Origin: Nonomuraea muscovyensis
Lineage (GTDB): Bacteria > Actinomycetota > Actinomycetes > Streptosporangiales > Streptosporangiaceae
NCBI RefSeq assembly: GCF_014207745.1
Contig: NZ_JACHJB010000001.1
Coordinates: forward strand, 2,480,001 to 2,544,000
Reading direction: 5' to 3'
Length of the DNA stretch: 64,000 nucleotides
Part shown: piece after piece, positions 1 to 10,452 of the stretch
Layout: every line of letters begins with the position of its first letter
Numbering within the stretch: position 1 is the first letter of the stretch
Translations under genes and position numbers: made by a program
Notes under the pieces: model-generated
Seen by the model: only the letters and a program-made list of their open reading frames with translations
Told to the model about the DNA's origin: nothing
Databases searched by the model: none

Positions 1-1
1 C

Positions 2-394
2 GCCGAGATCGAGAAGATGAAGGGCTGGCTGGCCCAGTGGTACCCGTCCAGCCCCACGCCGACGCCGGCCAGCACGATGATGCGGGATCTGTCGGGGCTG
101 TCCGGCGAGGAACTGGACAAGGCGTTCCTGCAGGACATGCTCCCGCACCACATGGTGGCGATCATGATGTCGCAGCAGTTGCTCATGAGTGGCCAGGCGC
201 AGCACTCCGAGGTCGCGGACTTCGCCCGCTCGGTCCGCGACGGCCAGCACGACGAGGCCATGCAGATGCGCCAGTGGCTGGTCCAGTGGTACGGCCCGGG
301 AAGCATGCCCTGCGTGCCGAACATGCGGGGTATGCCAGGCATGCCAGGTATGCCCTCGCCCACGGGTTCCGAGCCGTCTCCAACGGGCAGCTGA
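2..394 (+). CDS. DUF305 family protein, C-terminal part (5' end outside window)
   Basis: The reading frame is open from base 2 to the stop at 392-394, so only the last 130 codons are visible. DUF305 proteins consist of two similar halves, each with a Met/His helix motif. Here the second motif (MLPHHMVAIMM) is present, preceded by the end of the first half (KGWLAQWY). The tail carries a Met-rich GMPGMPGMP run encoded by short direct DNA repeats, which would suit binding of a soft metal such as copper (inference). The complete paralogue at 21327-21968 is a lipoprotein, so this protein is probably extracytoplasmic too. DUF305 genes of actinomycetes are often found near copper genes, as here. Molecular function is not established. 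Confidence 0.85.
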   Translation, partial: AEIEKMKGWLAQWYPSSPTPTPASTMMRDLSGLSGEELDKAFLQDMLPHHMVAIMMSQQLLMSGQAQHSEVADFARSVRDGQHDEAMQMRQWLVQWYGPGSMPCVPNMRGMPGMPGMPSPTGSEPSPTGS

Positions 395-495
395 ACGGTT
401 CCCCCGGCCGCGCCGATCGACGTGAGCGCGCGGACCGCCTGCCCAGCCACCTCGCAGCCATCCGGCAACCGCACGGTCCTGCCGCCACCGGCCCG

Positions 496-1518
496 TCAGG
501 ACCTCTGGCCGCCGAGGGCGGCGGTGATGTCGGCCTCGATGTGCGTGACGGCCGTCATGGCGCCGTAGGCCAGCAGGTAGACGGTGCAGTGGTCGCTGAA
601 GCGGCGGTCGGTGGCGCGCCACGTCGCGACCTGCTCGTCGGTGATGGCATGCGGTGCCAGAGCGGCCATGACGGCCACGCTCGCCCCGGCGCGCTCCTCC
701 GGAGAGAGCACGGACAGCGGCGTGTCCAGCCAGTCGCCCGCAGGCCGGCGACGGCCGCGGTGCGCGGCGACGACGTCGGCCACAACCGTCGCGGCATCGG
801 GGGTGAGCAGGCCCGCTCCCTGCGCGGCGGTGGCGGCAAGAGTGGCGTAGGCCCGTCCGATCGGCAGGTCCGCCGCCCACGCGGGCGGCTCTCCTGTGGG
901 CAGGTCCTCCAGCAGCGCGAGGGTGTCGCCCGGCCGGAGATCCCGGCCGAGTTCGCGCAGAACGGGGGCGCCCTCGAACGGGGGCTCGTCGTCCGGGTCC
1001 ATGCTGCCCGGTGTCAGTCCGGCCGGGAGCATGACGGCCGCCACGCGGTCGACGAAGTGGGTGAACAGGACCGTGCCGATGTGCTCGGCGGCCACCTGGG
1101 GCGAGAACGGCGCCTCCACCGGATCGACACCTTCGACGCCGGTGGACGCCGCCCACTTCAGGAGGCCGGCGAACCTCGGGTCAGCCGGTGATCCGCCTCG
1201 TGCGATCACGTCCGCGAGCTGGGGCTCTCCCATGAGCCGCAGCACGGACAGGAACGCCTGTACGTCGTACTCCAGCTGATTGGCCTGGGCCGCTCCCAGG
1301 GCGACCAGGGTCTTGTCCAGCGCGGGGGCCTGGCCCGCGAGCTGGGCTTCGCGCATCAGCGACCAGCCGGCCGCCATGAGCTCCGGCGCGGGTGACATCA
1401 TCATCACCGCCGGCCCGATACTGCTGAACTCCGCGTTGACCTGCGCATACACCTCGGCGAGCAGGCCGCGGGCGCGCTGCGGGGAGACAGGGGTGACGTG
1501 ACGGATGAGCAGCGACAT
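496..1518 (-). CDS. AhpD-like (carboxymuconolactone decarboxylase fold) protein lacking the CxxC site
   Basis: 340 aa. The first 110 residues follow the AhpD/CMD pattern: a PVSPQRARGLLAEVY helix, a region of hydrophobic helices, then the helix that normally carries C-x2-C-x3-H. At that place this protein reads ANQLEYDVQAF, so both redox cysteines and the histidine are replaced. The C-terminal half (about 220-340) looks like a second, weaker copy of the fold. It is probably not a peroxidase; a structural or ligand-binding role is possible. The 175-aa relative at 14081-14608 keeps the motif. It is read toward the DUF305 gene, so the two are convergent. Family assignment is by pattern only. Confidence 0.6.
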   Translation of the reverse strand: MSLLIRHVTPVSPQRARGLLAEVYAQVNAEFSSIGPAVMMMSPAPELMAAGWSLMREAQLAGQAPALDKTLVALGAAQANQLEYDVQAFLSVLRLMGEPQLADVIARGGSPADPRFAGLLKWAASTGVEGVDPVEAPFSPQVAAEHIGTVLFTHFVDRVAAVMLPAGLTPGSMDPDDEPPFEGAPVLRELGRDLRPGDTLALLEDLPTGEPPAWAADLPIGRAYATLAATAAQGAGLLTPDAATVVADVVAAHRGRRRPAGDWLDTPLSVLSPEERAGASVAVMAALAPHAITDEQVATWRATDRRFSDHCTVYLLAYGAMTAVTHIEADITAALGGQRS

Positions 1519-1690
1519 TGATCATGTCCTTTGAGATCGCCTGATGCGGAGCTCCGATCATCGCCTCCGGGCCTGGACACGTCGTCGTACCGGTGAAGTC
1601 AAAAACCACTACTCCCATGGCGGCAGCGGTCGAGCGACTACGACGGCAGGCGTACATGGATGAAGGGGACCGTCACCCGCCGGGCGCCAT

Positions 1691-1729
1691 CGTGCGGGTT
1701 CCAGGCCGCAGGCACCTGGAACCCGCACG
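1691..1729 (-). terminator. Strong hairpin after the MFS gene
   Basis: Perfect 15-bp inverted repeat: arms 1691-1705 and 1715-1729, 9-nt loop. It lies just past the stop of the MFS gene ending at 1737 on the minus strand. There is no U-tract, which is usual for actinobacterial terminators. Confidence 0.7.
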
Positions 1730-1736
1730 GGTGTTC

Positions 1737-3056
1737 CTACGCCGTCGTCCTCGCCGACACGGGCTCGGCCGAGGCCGCCAGGCGTCCTGACCGGTCCAGG
1801 GCGGCGACGGCGGCAGCACAACCCAGGCCGATCGCCGTCAGCGCCAGCCAGGGCAGGAAGGGCAGTCCGGCGTGCGTGCCCAGATCCAGCGCCCATCCGG
1901 TGAGCACGTTGCCCGCGGCGACCCCGATGCCGGCCAGGGTGCTGTAGAGGCCGTAGTAGGTGCCCACCATGTGCCGGCCGCCGAAGGTGGCGATGGTCGC
2001 CATCTCGAACGGATAGACGATCATGGTGGCGATGCTGAGCAGCGCCGCTGTCGACAGGACCGGCACCAGCGCCGGCGCGCCGGCCGTGCCGCCGCCTCCA
2101 TGACCGACCGCGCCCGCCCAGGGTGCGGCGATGGCCAGCGGGGCGAAGGAGAGTCCCATCATCACCAGGCCCCGGGCGATGGCCTGCGACGGCCGCCACC
2201 GATCTTTCGCCCAGGCCGTCACGCGCGCCTGCCCGGCGATGGTCAGCGCCGCGGAGATCGCGAAGATGAGGGTGATGCCGAGCTCTCCGTCGCTGACCCG
2301 GCCAACCTCCAGCGGCAGGCCCAGGTAGACCTGGAAGTTCAGCACGTAGGAGCCGATCATGGCGAGGGAGAACAGCAGGAACGGCCGGTTGCCGAGCATC
2401 TCGCGCCACCCGGCCAGCACGCCGCGCCTCTCAACGGCCTGCGGCTCTTCTTCCTGAGCGTCCCGGTCTGCCTCGCGTGGCGAAGCCTCGGCGGGCAGGG
2501 CTCGTAGCTGCGCGACGGTCAGGGCCGCGAACATCAGGCCCGCGCTCAGGCAGACGAGCTTGAAGGCCACCGCGTTGAGCGCCAAGCCGATCAGCGGCCC
2601 GATCAGGATGCCGAGCTGGTAGAAGGCGTTGAAGGCGGCGAACGCCTCCACCTTGCGGGCACCGGCCTCCCGGGCGAGGTAGGCGCGCACGGCAGGGTTG
2701 AACAGCGCGCCGGCGAACCCGACCAGGCCGGAGGCGACCAGCAGGGCGGGCAGCGAGTCGGCCACCGCCAGCAGCAGGAAGGCGAGCGTACGCAGCCCGC
2801 AGCCTGCGACGATCATCGACTTGCAGCCGAGCCGGTCGGCCAGGGTGCCGCCGACGAGGAACATGCCCTGCTGGCTGAGATTGCGCATCCCGAGGACGAG
2901 TCCGACCATGGCCGCCGGCAGCGCGAGCGTTCCGGACAGGTGCCCGGCCAGGTAGGGCATCAGCATGTAGAAGCCGGTGTTGATGGTGAGCTGGTTGACC
3001 AGCAGCAGCTTCACCGGCGTGTCGAAGGAGCGGGCCAGGGCGAGCGTGCTCTTCAC
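1737..3056 (-). CDS. MFS transporter
   Basis: 439 aa from a GTG at 3054-3056, which overlaps the stop of the upstream PLP enzyme (GTGA), so translation is coupled. About twelve hydrophobic segments are visible. The loop after TM2 has the MFS signature form ([12 protein letters not shown]). A hydrophilic central loop rich in Glu and Arg (about residues 195-215) separates the two six-helix halves. The open frame extends far upstream, but that part is antisense-like and inside the enzyme gene, so it is rejected. Coupling to a cysteine-synthase-like enzyme suggests export of that enzyme's product or of a related amino acid or thiol (inference). Substrate unknown. Confidence 0.85.
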   Translation of the reverse strand: MKSTLALARSFDTPVKLLLVNQLTINTGFYMLMPYLAGHLSGTLALPAAMVGLVLGMRNLSQQGMFLVGGTLADRLGCKSMIVAGCGLRTLAFLLLAVADSLPALLVASGLVGFAGALFNPAVRAYLAREAGARKVEAFAAFNAFYQLGILIGPLIGLALNAVAFKLVCLSAGLMFAALTVAQLRALPAEASPREADRDAQEEEPQAVERRGVLAGWREMLGNRPFLLFSLAMIGSYVLNFQVYLGLPLEVGRVSDGELGITLIFAISAALTIAGQARVTAWAKDRWRPSQAIARGLVMMGLSFAPLAIAAPWAGAVGHGGGGTAGAPALVPVLSTAALLSIATMIVYPFEMATIATFGGRHMVGTYYGLYSTLAGIGVAAGNVLTGWALDLGTHAGLPFLPWLALTAIGLGCAAAVAALDRSGRLAASAEPVSARTTA

Positions 3057-4195
3057 CGCCGGCCTCCCACGGACGCGGGCGGGTCGCCGGAGGGTTCGCC
3101 GGAGGGGTCGAGCACGGTCGCACAGCGCGTCCAGCGCGTCACCTCCCGCTCGGCGGGGTGGTCGACGACGTCGGGATCGGCCTCCGGCGTGCCGACGAGC
3201 TCGTGAGCGGCGCAGTAGTCGTCGTTGTAGACGGTGTCGAAATAGCGATGCGGCCCGTCGGGGAAGACGGCCACGATCCTGGTGTGGCCGGGCAGTTCGC
3301 GGGCCAGCCAGGAAGCCGTCAGCGCGACCGCGCCGACGCTCCACCCGCCTGTGGCGTACCGCAGCGCGGCCAGGCGCCGGCAGGCCCAGACGGCCTCGGC
3401 CGGCGCGACCCAGTGAACCTCGCTGAAGGCCTCGTAGGCGACGTTGCCCGGGTAGATGCTGCTGCCCAGCCCGCGCATGAGCCGGGAGCGCGCGGGCTGG
3501 CCGAAGATGGTCGACCCTATGGTGTCGACGCCGACGAGGCGCAGGTCGGGGTAGAAGCGCCGCAGGCCGCGATAGACGCCGGCGCTGTGGCCGCCGGTGC
3601 CGACGGCGCAGACGAGCACGTCGATCCGGCCGAGCTGACCCGCCAGTTCGATGGCCAGCCCCTCGTAGGCGGCGACGTTGTCGGGGTTGTGGTACTGGTC
3701 CGGGCAGTACGCGTCCGGATGCTCGGCCAGCAGCTCCTGGACGCGCCGGCGGCGGGCCTGCTGCCAGCCGCCCGTCGGGTGCGGCTCGGTGACCGTGACG
3801 ACGCGCGCCCCGTAGGCGGCGAGCAGTCGGCGCATCAGAGGTTCCATGCCCGGGTCGCTCACCAGCGTGACGGGATGGCCGTGCACGATGCCGGCCAGGG
3901 CCAGGCCCAGGCCGAAGGTTCCGCTGGTGGACTCGATGATGGGCGCGCCCGGCCGGAGTCGCCCGCGCTCGCGGGCTCGCTCGACGATGTAGAGCGCGGA
4001 TCGGTCCTTGATCCCTCCAGGATTGCCGCCTTCGAGTTTGGCCCAGAAACCGGGCCCCGTTCCGGTGGCGATCTCCGGGATCCACAGCACCGGCGTGTTG
4101 CCGACCACGTGCTGGGGGGCGTGGCAGGTGTTCGGCGTGATCAGTTGACTGAGCGACGACGGCGTGGTCGGCGCTGGGTTGAGTGTGTAGGTCAT
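3053..4195 (-). CDS. PLP-dependent cysteine synthase family protein
   Basis: 380 aa, fold type II PLP enzyme of the cysteine synthase / cystathionine beta-synthase family, expected in the cytosol. The Schiff-base lysine lies in [10 protein letters not shown] (K63). The phosphate-binding glycine loop is GTGGHSAG (199-206). The substrate loop that usually reads TSGNTG is TSGTFG here (90-95), so substrate use may differ from O-acetylserine sulfhydrylases. The start at 4193-4195 is preceded by GGGGAACGG. The stop overlaps the start of the MFS gene, forming a two-gene operon. It may make a cysteine- or diaminopropionate-like compound that the MFS protein exports; this is a guess from gene order. 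Confidence 0.85.
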   Translation of the reverse strand: MTYTLNPAPTTPSSLSQLITPNTCHAPQHVVGNTPVLWIPEIATGTGPGFWAKLEGGNPGGIKDRSALYIVERARERGRLRPGAPIIESTSGTFGLGLALAGIVHGHPVTLVSDPGMEPLMRRLLAAYGARVVTVTEPHPTGGWQQARRRRVQELLAEHPDAYCPDQYHNPDNVAAYEGLAIELAGQLGRIDVLVCAVGTGGHSAGVYRGLRRFYPDLRLVGVDTIGSTIFGQPARSRLMRGLGSSIYPGNVAYEAFSEVHWVAPAEAVWACRRLAALRYATGGWSVGAVALTASWLARELPGHTRIVAVFPDGPHRYFDTVYNDDYCAAHELVGTPEADPDVVDHPAEREVTRWTRCATVLDPSGEPSGDPPASVGGRR

Positions 4196-4299
4196 GGTCC
4201 GTTCCCCGTGGCTGCGATGTGCTTGGCTCGCGTGCGGGACGCCGGGGCCGCGGCTCGCGCGGGGCGCTGAGCCGCTGGCGGGTGTGCCCGTGGGGCGGC

Positions 4300-4770
4300 C
4301 TATATACGGGAGACGGAGTTGAGGATCAGCAGGGCGGCCCCGGCCGGCGAGCAGGCCGGTCGCTCGCCATGGCGCCGCCGTATCGGTGACGGCGTCGAGG
4401 CGAGGGCGTGCGTGCCGATCACCACGTGACCGATCGCGAGCCCGGTCGGCAGCAACGGGCGCGCGTCGGTGATCGGCGTCCCGGCCACCGCCCCACACCG
4501 GCTGTGGTCGTGCCCGCTGGGCGGACTGTGGCACGGTGTGGGATCGTGCCCGGCGGTCACGACCATCGAAGTGTGAGCCCCGGGGTCGGTGATGCCGACG
4601 GCAGGCTGCTGGGCACCGGTCCCGTGCTGGTGCGCGGAATGGGTGGAGGTGAGCACGGCGAAGGTCAGATGCAGCAGCACGGCGATGCCGAGCACGGCCG
4701 TGCACAGCGCGAAGGCGTCGCCTCCGCGCCGGACGGTTTGCCGCATCAGTACGACCACAACTCTAATCAC
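4300..4770 (-). CDS. Small membrane-anchored His/Cys-containing protein, DUF6153-like
   Basis: 156 aa with one N-terminal hydrophobic segment (about residues 20-42). The predicted outside part is rich in His ([26 protein letters not shown]) with two Cys. The C-terminus ends LNSVSRI, similar to the LTRVSVLRI end of the DUF6153-type protein at 20846. Small proteins of this type are common next to DUF305 and copper genes in actinomycetes. The His-rich part may bind metal outside the membrane (inference). No function is known. Confidence 0.6.
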   Translation of the reverse strand: MIRVVVVLMRQTVRRGGDAFALCTAVLGIAVLLHLTFAVLTSTHSAHQHGTGAQQPAVGITDPGAHTSMVVTAGHDPTPCHSPPSGHDHSRCGAVAGTPITDARPLLPTGLAIGHVVIGTHALASTPSPIRRRHGERPACSPAGAALLILNSVSRI

Positions 4771-4939
4771 TGTCCGTGATGACTTGACCTCAAACAGTGG
4801 CTGACAGGCAAGGGGTCAGCCTCATCCGGTTCCTCGGGCCTGCCGGATCAGGTCGCGGCGCCCGGCGATGATCTGCGGGGCGTCCGGCCCGGACCCGTAG
4901 CCGTCGGCGAGGGAGCGGCGGGTGAGGGCGCCACACGGC

Positions 4940-4980
4940 GACACCAGGGCCGCAGCCGTGGTGGCTGCGGCCCTGGTGTC
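4940..4980 (-). terminator. Perfect 18-bp stem terminator after the DUF4396 gene
   Basis: Arms 4940-4957 and 4963-4980 are exact reverse complements around a 5-nt loop. It lies 34 bp past the stop of the minus-strand DUF4396 gene. The rest of 4771-5014 holds no gene that I can see. Confidence 0.8.
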
Positions 4981-5014
4981 TGTGGATCTCGCCCGCTGGG
5001 CGAGGTCGCGTGGC

Positions 5015-5557
5015 TCAGTGGTGGTAGGCGTGGACGACCGCGTGCCCCTTGCCCTTGCCGATGATCCACTTGTTGACCGGCGTGGTCACCAGGAAGGCGA
5101 CGAGCAGGGCGAACGCCAGCGCGCCCCAGAACAGCCCCGACGTCAGACCGGCGTCCATGGCGCCGGGGACGGCCAGCATCACGCCGTTGTCCACGATCTC
5201 CATCACGATGATCGACACGGTGTCGGCCGCCAGCGCCAGCTTGACGGCGGCACCCCAGCTCACCCCGGCCCTGCGCAGCGGGAGGAGCGTGAGCAGGTAA
5301 CCGAAGAAGAACGCGAGCACGACGGCCAGGGCGATGGACGGAGCGGTGGCCCAGCCGAGCGCGGTGGCGATCACCAGGCCGAGGACCTCGCCGATGGCGC
5401 ACCCGGTGAGGCAGTGCAGCGTCGCCGACGCCGCCATCCGCCAGGACACCTTCGCCTGACCCGCGTCGTGCCCGTGGTGCTGGTGCCCGTGGTGCTGCGC
5501 CGCGTGTCCGGCGTGGTCGTGTCCGGCATGGTCGTGGTGCTGCTGCTGCTCGGTCAT
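5015..5557 (-). CDS. DUF4396 domain membrane protein with His-rich N-terminus
   Basis: 180 aa. The first 35 residues are dominated by [11 protein letters not shown]-type repeats, a likely cytosolic or exposed metal-binding tail. Then come four or five hydrophobic helices with the family's signature around [12 protein letters not shown] and a conserved acidic VMEIVDN segment in a later helix. The start at 5555-5557 has GGAG seven bases upstream. The gene is divergent from the P-type ATPase at 5652, and both share the CsoR-like palindrome at 5602-5622. The family has no assigned activity; position and His content point to metal handling. Confidence 0.85.
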   Translation of the reverse strand: MTEQQQHHDHAGHDHAGHAAQHHGHQHHGHDAGQAKVSWRMAASATLHCLTGCAIGEVLGLVIATALGWATAPSIALAVVLAFFFGYLLTLLPLRRAGVSWGAAVKLALAADTVSIIVMEIVDNGVMLAVPGAMDAGLTSGLFWGALAFALLVAFLVTTPVNKWIIGKGKGHAVVHAYHH

Positions 5558-5601
5558 GACGACTCCAGAACATGTCGCGAATGTCGGTTACTCGCCTGAA
5601 C

Positions 5602-5622
5602 GTATACCCCCCATGGGTATAT
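5602..5622. promoter_or_regulatory. CsoR-like operator between DUF4396 and P-type ATPase
   Basis: The site is a GTATACCCC/GGGTATAT inverted repeat. It matches the G/C-tract palindrome seen at the csoR promoter (11979-11999) and lies between two divergent metal genes. The match is by eye; CsoR binding is inferred. Confidence 0.65.
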
Positions 5623-5651
5623 TGCAAGCCCCTGCCGGGTACGGACCCTGT

Positions 5652-8066
5652 ATGGCAGACGTGGAGCTCAAGGGACGCAGCACGGCGGTGCTGGACGTGA
5701 GCGGGGTGCACTGGGCGTCCGAGCAGAACGTGGTGGCCGCGGTGCTGGGCCGCCGTCCAGGTGTGATCGAGGTGGAGGTCAACCCGGTCGCCCAGGCGGC
5801 GACCGTGGTGTTCGACCCCCGCGTGACCTCGGTGGCCGAACTGCGCCGGTGGGTGGTGGAGTGCGGTTACCACTGCGCGGGGCAGTCGGTGCCCGCCCAC
5901 GTCTGCGATCCGATGGCCGAGCCGGACCCGCCCGGCAAGGACGCCGCACGCCGTCATGGGGCGACGGCGGTCCATGACGAGCACCCACCCGTCCACGTGG
6001 CGCATCCTCCGGCCCCACGCGAGGAGCAGGTGCCGTCACCGGACGAGGCGATGGGCCACGGCGGTCACGACGGCATGTCGATGGAAGCCATGGTCGCCGA
6101 CATGCGCAACCGGTTCCTGGTCGCGGCCCTGCTGTCGGTCCCGATCATGATCTGGTCGCCCATGGGCCGCGAGATGCTGGGTCTGCACGTGCCGGTGCCG
6201 TTCGGGCTGCGGGAGGACGTGTGGGCGATGCTGCTCAGCCTCCCCGTGATCTTCTACTCGTCCTGGATCTTCTTCGACGGCGCCGTACGGGCGCTGCGGG
6301 CGCGCACGCTGGACATGATGGTGCTGGTCGCGGTGGCGATCGGCGCCGGCTGGCTGTATTCGGTGTTCATCACGCTGACCGGCGGCGGTGAGGTGTTCTA
6401 CGAGGCGGCCACGGTGCTGGCGGCCTTCGTGTTGCTCGGCCACTGGCTGGAGATGCGCGCCAGGGGCGGCGCCAACGACGCGATCCGTGCGCTGCTCGAC
6501 CTGGCGCCGCCCAGAGCCGTCGTGATACGCGACGGCGAGCCGGTGGAGATCCCTACCGCCGAGGTCGCCGTCGGCGACGTGCTGCTGGTCCGCCCCGGCT
6601 CGAAGATCGCGGTGGACGGCAAGGTCGTCGACGGCGAGAGCGAGGTGGACGAGTCGATGGTCACCGGCGAGAGCCTGCCGGTGCACAAGTCCCCAGGCTC
6701 CGCGGTCATCGGCGCGACCATCAACAAGAACGGCACCCTGCGCGTGACGGCCACCAGGATCGGCTCCGACACCGCGCTCGCCCAGATCGTCAAGCTGGTC
6801 CAACAGGCGCAGAACTCCAAGGCGCCCGGCCAGCGGCTGGCCGACCGGGCGGCCTTCTGGCTGGTGCTGGTCGCACTCATCGGCGGCGCGCTGACCTTCA
6901 CGGTCTGGCTGCTGTCCGGCGCACCCGTCGGCACGGCCATGCTCTTCGCCATCACGGTCGTGGTGATCACCTGTCCGGACGCACTCGGTCTGGCCACCCC
7001 CACCGCCATCATGGTCGGTACCGGCCTCGGCGCCAAGCGTGGCGTGCTGTTCAAGAACGCGCTGGCCCTGGAGACCTCCGCCCGGATCCAAGCCGTGGTC
7101 ATGGACAAGACCGGCACCCTGACCAAGGGCGAGCCGGAGGTCACCGACGTCATCGTCGACGGAGTCCCCGAAGACGAGCTGCTGCGCCTGGTCGCCGCGG
7201 TCGAGCGCGAGTCCGAACACCCGCTGGCCGAAGCCATCGTGCGCCACGCCGACCCGCTGGGCGCGCCGGCGCGGGCGGTCAAGTTCGAGAACGTGCCCGG
7301 CCACGGCGCCATCGCCGAGGTTGACGGCCGGCGCGTGGCCGTCGGCAACCGCCGCCTCATGGAGGCGGAGGGCATCGAACTCGGCGCGCTGGCCGCCCGC
7401 CGGGAGGAACTCGCCGCAGGCGGCCGCACCGCCGTGATCGCCGCCGTGGACGGCCGGGCCGCGGGACTCATCGGCATCGCCGACGCGCCGAGGGAGACCT
7501 CCGCGGCGGCGGTCCAGGCGCTGCACCAAGCCGGCATCGAGGTCATCATGCTGACCGGCGACAACGAGGCCACCGCCCGGCGCATCGCCGAACGCATCGG
7601 CATCGACGCGGTCATCGCCGACGTCCTGCCCGGCGACAAGGCCGCCGAGATCGCGCAACTGCAGCGCGGCGGGCGCAAGGTGGTGATGGTCGGCGACGGC
7701 GTCAACGACGCGCCCGCGCTGGCGCAGGCCGACCTCGGCATCGCCATCGGCGCGGGCACCGACGTCGCGATCGAGACCGCCGACGTGGTGCTGATGCGCT
7801 CCGACCCGCTGGACGTCCCCACGGCGCTGGCCATCGGCCGGGGGACGCTACGCAAGATGCGCCAGAACCTCGGCTGGGCCGTCGGCTACAACGCCATCGC
7901 GCTGCCCATCGCGGCCGGCGTCTTCGAGCCCGCCTTCGGCCTGGTGCTCCGGCCGGAGATCGCCGCCCTGTCGATGTCGGGCTCCAGCTTCATCGTCGCG
8001 GTCAACGCCCTCATGCTCAAACGGCTCCGTCTGCCCCGCCCCGAGCCCTCCTCCCGGACGGGCTGA
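5652..8066 (+). CDS. Heavy-metal P-type ATPase with CPD transport motif
   Basis: 804 aa from ATG 5652; an upstream ATG in frame at 5556 would run through the operator and is rejected. An N-terminal HMA-like fold (about 1-75) lacks CxxC (GVHWASEQ at the metal-loop position). Then comes a His-rich linker ([22 protein letters not shown]). The ATPase core is intact: TGES (about 338), phosphorylation site DKTGT (D485), HP motif (SEHPLAEA) and GDGVNDAPA (about 681). The sixth-helix motif is C441-P-D instead of CPC or CPH, so metal choice is uncertain. A copper-linked role is inferred from the CsoR-like operator and the neighbouring genes. It converges on copA across a shared terminator. Confidence 0.9.
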   Translation: MADVELKGRSTAVLDVSGVHWASEQNVVAAVLGRRPGVIEVEVNPVAQAATVVFDPRVTSVAELRRWVVECGYHCAGQSVPAHVCDPMAEPDPPGKDAARRHGATAVHDEHPPVHVAHPPAPREEQVPSPDEAMGHGGHDGMSMEAMVADMRNRFLVAALLSVPIMIWSPMGREMLGLHVPVPFGLREDVWAMLLSLPVIFYSSWIFFDGAVRALRARTLDMMVLVAVAIGAGWLYSVFITLTGGGEVFYEAATVLAAFVLLGHWLEMRARGGANDAIRALLDLAPPRAVVIRDGEPVEIPTAEVAVGDVLLVRPGSKIAVDGKVVDGESEVDESMVTGESLPVHKSPGSAVIGATINKNGTLRVTATRIGSDTALAQIVKLVQQAQNSKAPGQRLADRAAFWLVLVALIGGALTFTVWLLSGAPVGTAMLFAITVVVITCPDALGLATPTAIMVGTGLGAKRGVLFKNALALETSARIQAVVMDKTGTLTKGEPEVTDVIVDGVPEDELLRLVAAVERESEHPLAEAIVRHADPLGAPARAVKFENVPGHGAIAEVDGRRVAVGNRRLMEAEGIELGALAARREELAAGGRTAVIAAVDGRAAGLIGIADAPRETSAAAVQALHQAGIEVIMLTGDNEATARRIAERIGIDAVIADVLPGDKAAEIAQLQRGGRKVVMVGDGVNDAPALAQADLGIAIGAGTDVAIETADVVLMRSDPLDVPTALAIGRGTLRKMRQNLGWAVGYNAIALPIAAGVFEPAFGLVLRPEIAALSMSGSSFIVAVNALMLKRLRLPRPEPSSRTG

Positions 8067-8118
8067 CCGCAACCCCTCGGCGCCGAGTCCTGCCCGGGAC
8101 CGTGCGTCCCGTACCGGC

Positions 8119-8153
8119 GCGATGCCCCGAGAGCCATGCTCTCGGGGCATCGC
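8119..8153. terminator. Bidirectional terminator between the two P-type ATPases
   Basis: Perfect 16-bp stem: arms 8119-8134 and 8138-8153 with a 3-nt loop. It lies between the convergent stops at 8066 and 8167. Confidence 0.85.
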
Positions 8154-8166
8154 GCGGCTCGGCCGG

Positions 8167-10422
8167 TTACTTGAAGGCGCGCAGCCGCAGGCTGTTTGTG
8201 ACGACGAAGACGCTGGAGAACGCCATCGCCGCACCGGCGATCATCGGGTTCAGCAGGCCCATGGCGGCCAGCGGCAGGGCGGCCACGTTGTAGGCGAACG
8301 CCCAGAACAGGTTGCCCTTGATGATGCGCAGCGTCCGGCGTGAGAGCCGGATGGCGTCGGCCGCGACCCGCAGGTCGCCGCGTACCAGGGTGAGGTCGGA
8401 GGCCTCGATGGCGACGTCGGTGCCGGTGCCCATGGCCAGGCCGAGGTCGGCCTGGGCGAGCGCGGCGGCGTCGTTGACCCCGTCGCCGACCATGGCCACC
8501 GTACGGCCGTCGGCCTGCAGCCGTTTGACGACGTCCACCTTGTCGGCGGGCAGCACCTCGGCGATCACCTCGTCGATGCCGACCTCGGCGGCCACGCTCC
8601 GGGCGACGGCCTCGTTGTCGCCGGTCAGCAGCACCGGCGTCAGTCCCAGGCCGCGCAGTTGCCGGATCGCCTCGGCGGAGGTGGGCTTGACCACGTCCGC
8701 CACCTCCAGGACCGCGCGGGCCCGCCCGTCCCAGCCGACGGCGACGGCCGTACGGCCGGCCGCCTGGGCGGCCTCGAGCCGGCGTTCGAGCTCGACGGGG
8801 AGGTACTGCGACCACTCGGCGAGCAGCTTGGGCCGGCCCACCAGCACGGCGTGCCCGTCCACGACGCCCTGCACGCCGAGCCCTTCGACGTTCGCGAAGT
8901 CCTCGGGCGCGGGCAGGTCGCCGACCCGTTCGGCGGCGCCCCGGGCGATCGCCTGGGCGATGGGGTGTTCGGAGGCGTGCTCCAGCGCTCCGGCCAGCCG
9001 CAGCACCTCGGCCTCGTCCTCGCCGTCGGCGACGTGCGTGGCGACGAGGGTCATCCGGCCTTCGGTGACGGTGCCGGTCTTGTCGAGCACGACGGTGTCG
9101 ACGCGGCGGGTGGACTCCAGGACCTCGGGGCCCTTGATGAGGATGCCGAGCTGGGCGCCCCGGCCGGTGCCGACCAGCAGCGCGGTCGGCGTCGCCAGGC
9201 CGAGCGCGCACGGGCAGGCGATGATCAGCACCGCGACCGCCGCCGTGAACGCGGCCGTCGCCCCGGCCCCGGTGCCCAGCCAGAAGCCGAGCGTGCCCAG
9301 GGCGAGCGCGATCACGACGGGCACGAACACCCCGGAGATGCGGTCGGCGAGCCGCTGCACCTGGGCCTTGCCGGTCTGCGCCTCCTCGACCAGCTTGGCC
9401 ATCTGGGCGAGCTGGGTGTCGGAGCCGATGCGGGTGGCGCGCACCACCAGCCGGCCGCCGGCGTTGACGGTGGCGCCGGTGACGGTGTCGCCGGGCCGCA
9501 CCTCCACCGGCACCGACTCGCCGGTGAGCATGGAGGCGTCGACCGCCGAGCTGCCCTCCTCGACGACGCCGTCGGTGGCGATCTTCTCGCCCGGCCGTAC
9601 GACGAAGCGGTCGCCGGTGGCGAGCCGGTCGGTGGGGACGCGCACCTCGACGCCGTCGCGCAGCACGGCCACGTCCTTGGCGCCGAGCTCCAGCAGTGCC
9701 CGCAGCGCGGCTCCGGCGCGCCGCTTGGCACGGGCCTCGAAGTAGCGGCCGGCCAGGAGGAACGCGGTCACCCCGGCGGCGGCCTCCAGGTAGATGTTCA
9801 TCGAGCCGTCGGTGCGGGCGATGGTGAACTCGAACGGGTGCGTCATCCCGGGCTCGCCGGCGGTGCCGAAGAACAGCGCCCACAGCGACCAGCCGAACGC
9901 CGCCAGTGTGCCCAGCGACACCAGGGTGTCCATGGTGGCGGCGCCGTGGCGCAGGTTGGTCCAGGCGGCCTTGTGGAACGGCCAGCCCGCGTACACCACG
10001 ACCGGCGCCGCCAGCGTCAGCGACAGCCACTGCCAGTTGGTGAACTGCAGCGCGGGCACCATCGCCATCGCGATGACGGGGATCGCCAGGACCAGAGAGG
10101 TGATCAGCCGGTTGCGCAGCGGTCGCAGCTCGTCAGTCGCCTCTCCCGGCTCCTGCGCCTGGGAGTCCCGCGCCGGCGGGGCGGGTAGTGCGGCGGTGTA
10201 GCCGGCCTTCTCCACCTCGGCGATCAGTGACTGCGGGTCGAGGTCCTCGGGGAAGGTCACCTTCGCCTTCTCCGTGGCGTAGTTGACCGTGGCGGTCACG
10301 CCGTCGAGCTTGTTGAGCTTGCGCTCGATCCGGTTGGCGCAGGACGCGCAGGTCATGCCGCCGATCGAGAGTTCGACGGAGCCGCCGGAGAGCGGCAGCC
10401 TGTCATCGGTGATGGGAGCCAT
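8167..10422 (-). CDS. copA: Copper-exporting P1B-type ATPase (CopA/CtpV type)
   Basis: 751 aa. An N-terminal HMA domain has GMTCASC (C25, C28). It is followed by eight predicted membrane helices, TGES, the CPC motif (403-405) with ATPTA after it, DKTGT (D447), an HP motif (SEHPIAQA) and GDGVNDAAA. This is the standard set for Cu(I) efflux from the cytosol. The ATG at 10420-10422 has AGGAG five bases upstream; the GTG three bases earlier is too close to it. It is the last gene of the csoR-HMA-secreted protein operon, 30 bp after the previous stop. Substrate is assigned from CPC plus the linked CsoR and chaperone. Confidence 0.93.
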   Translation of the reverse strand: MAPITDDRLPLSGGSVELSIGGMTCASCANRIERKLNKLDGVTATVNYATEKAKVTFPEDLDPQSLIAEVEKAGYTAALPAPPARDSQAQEPGEATDELRPLRNRLITSLVLAIPVIAMAMVPALQFTNWQWLSLTLAAPVVVYAGWPFHKAAWTNLRHGAATMDTLVSLGTLAAFGWSLWALFFGTAGEPGMTHPFEFTIARTDGSMNIYLEAAAGVTAFLLAGRYFEARAKRRAGAALRALLELGAKDVAVLRDGVEVRVPTDRLATGDRFVVRPGEKIATDGVVEEGSSAVDASMLTGESVPVEVRPGDTVTGATVNAGGRLVVRATRIGSDTQLAQMAKLVEEAQTGKAQVQRLADRISGVFVPVVIALALGTLGFWLGTGAGATAAFTAAVAVLIIACPCALGLATPTALLVGTGRGAQLGILIKGPEVLESTRRVDTVVLDKTGTVTEGRMTLVATHVADGEDEAEVLRLAGALEHASEHPIAQAIARGAAERVGDLPAPEDFANVEGLGVQGVVDGHAVLVGRPKLLAEWSQYLPVELERRLEAAQAAGRTAVAVGWDGRARAVLEVADVVKPTSAEAIRQLRGLGLTPVLLTGDNEAVARSVAAEVGIDEVIAEVLPADKVDVVKRLQADGRTVAMVGDGVNDAAALAQADLGLAMGTGTDVAIEASDLTLVRGDLRVAADAIRLSRRTLRIIKGNLFWAFAYNVAALPLAAMGLLNPMIAGAAMAFSSVFVVTNSLRLRAFK

Positions 10423-10452
10423 CACCTCTCCTTTCTCACGTCATGTCCGGCG

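Noticed and set aside
5461-5545. Repeated GTGGTGCTGG/GTGGTCGTG blocks as a DNA repeat element
   Set aside because: They encode the His-rich tail of the DUF4396 protein; the repeats follow from His/Gly codons.
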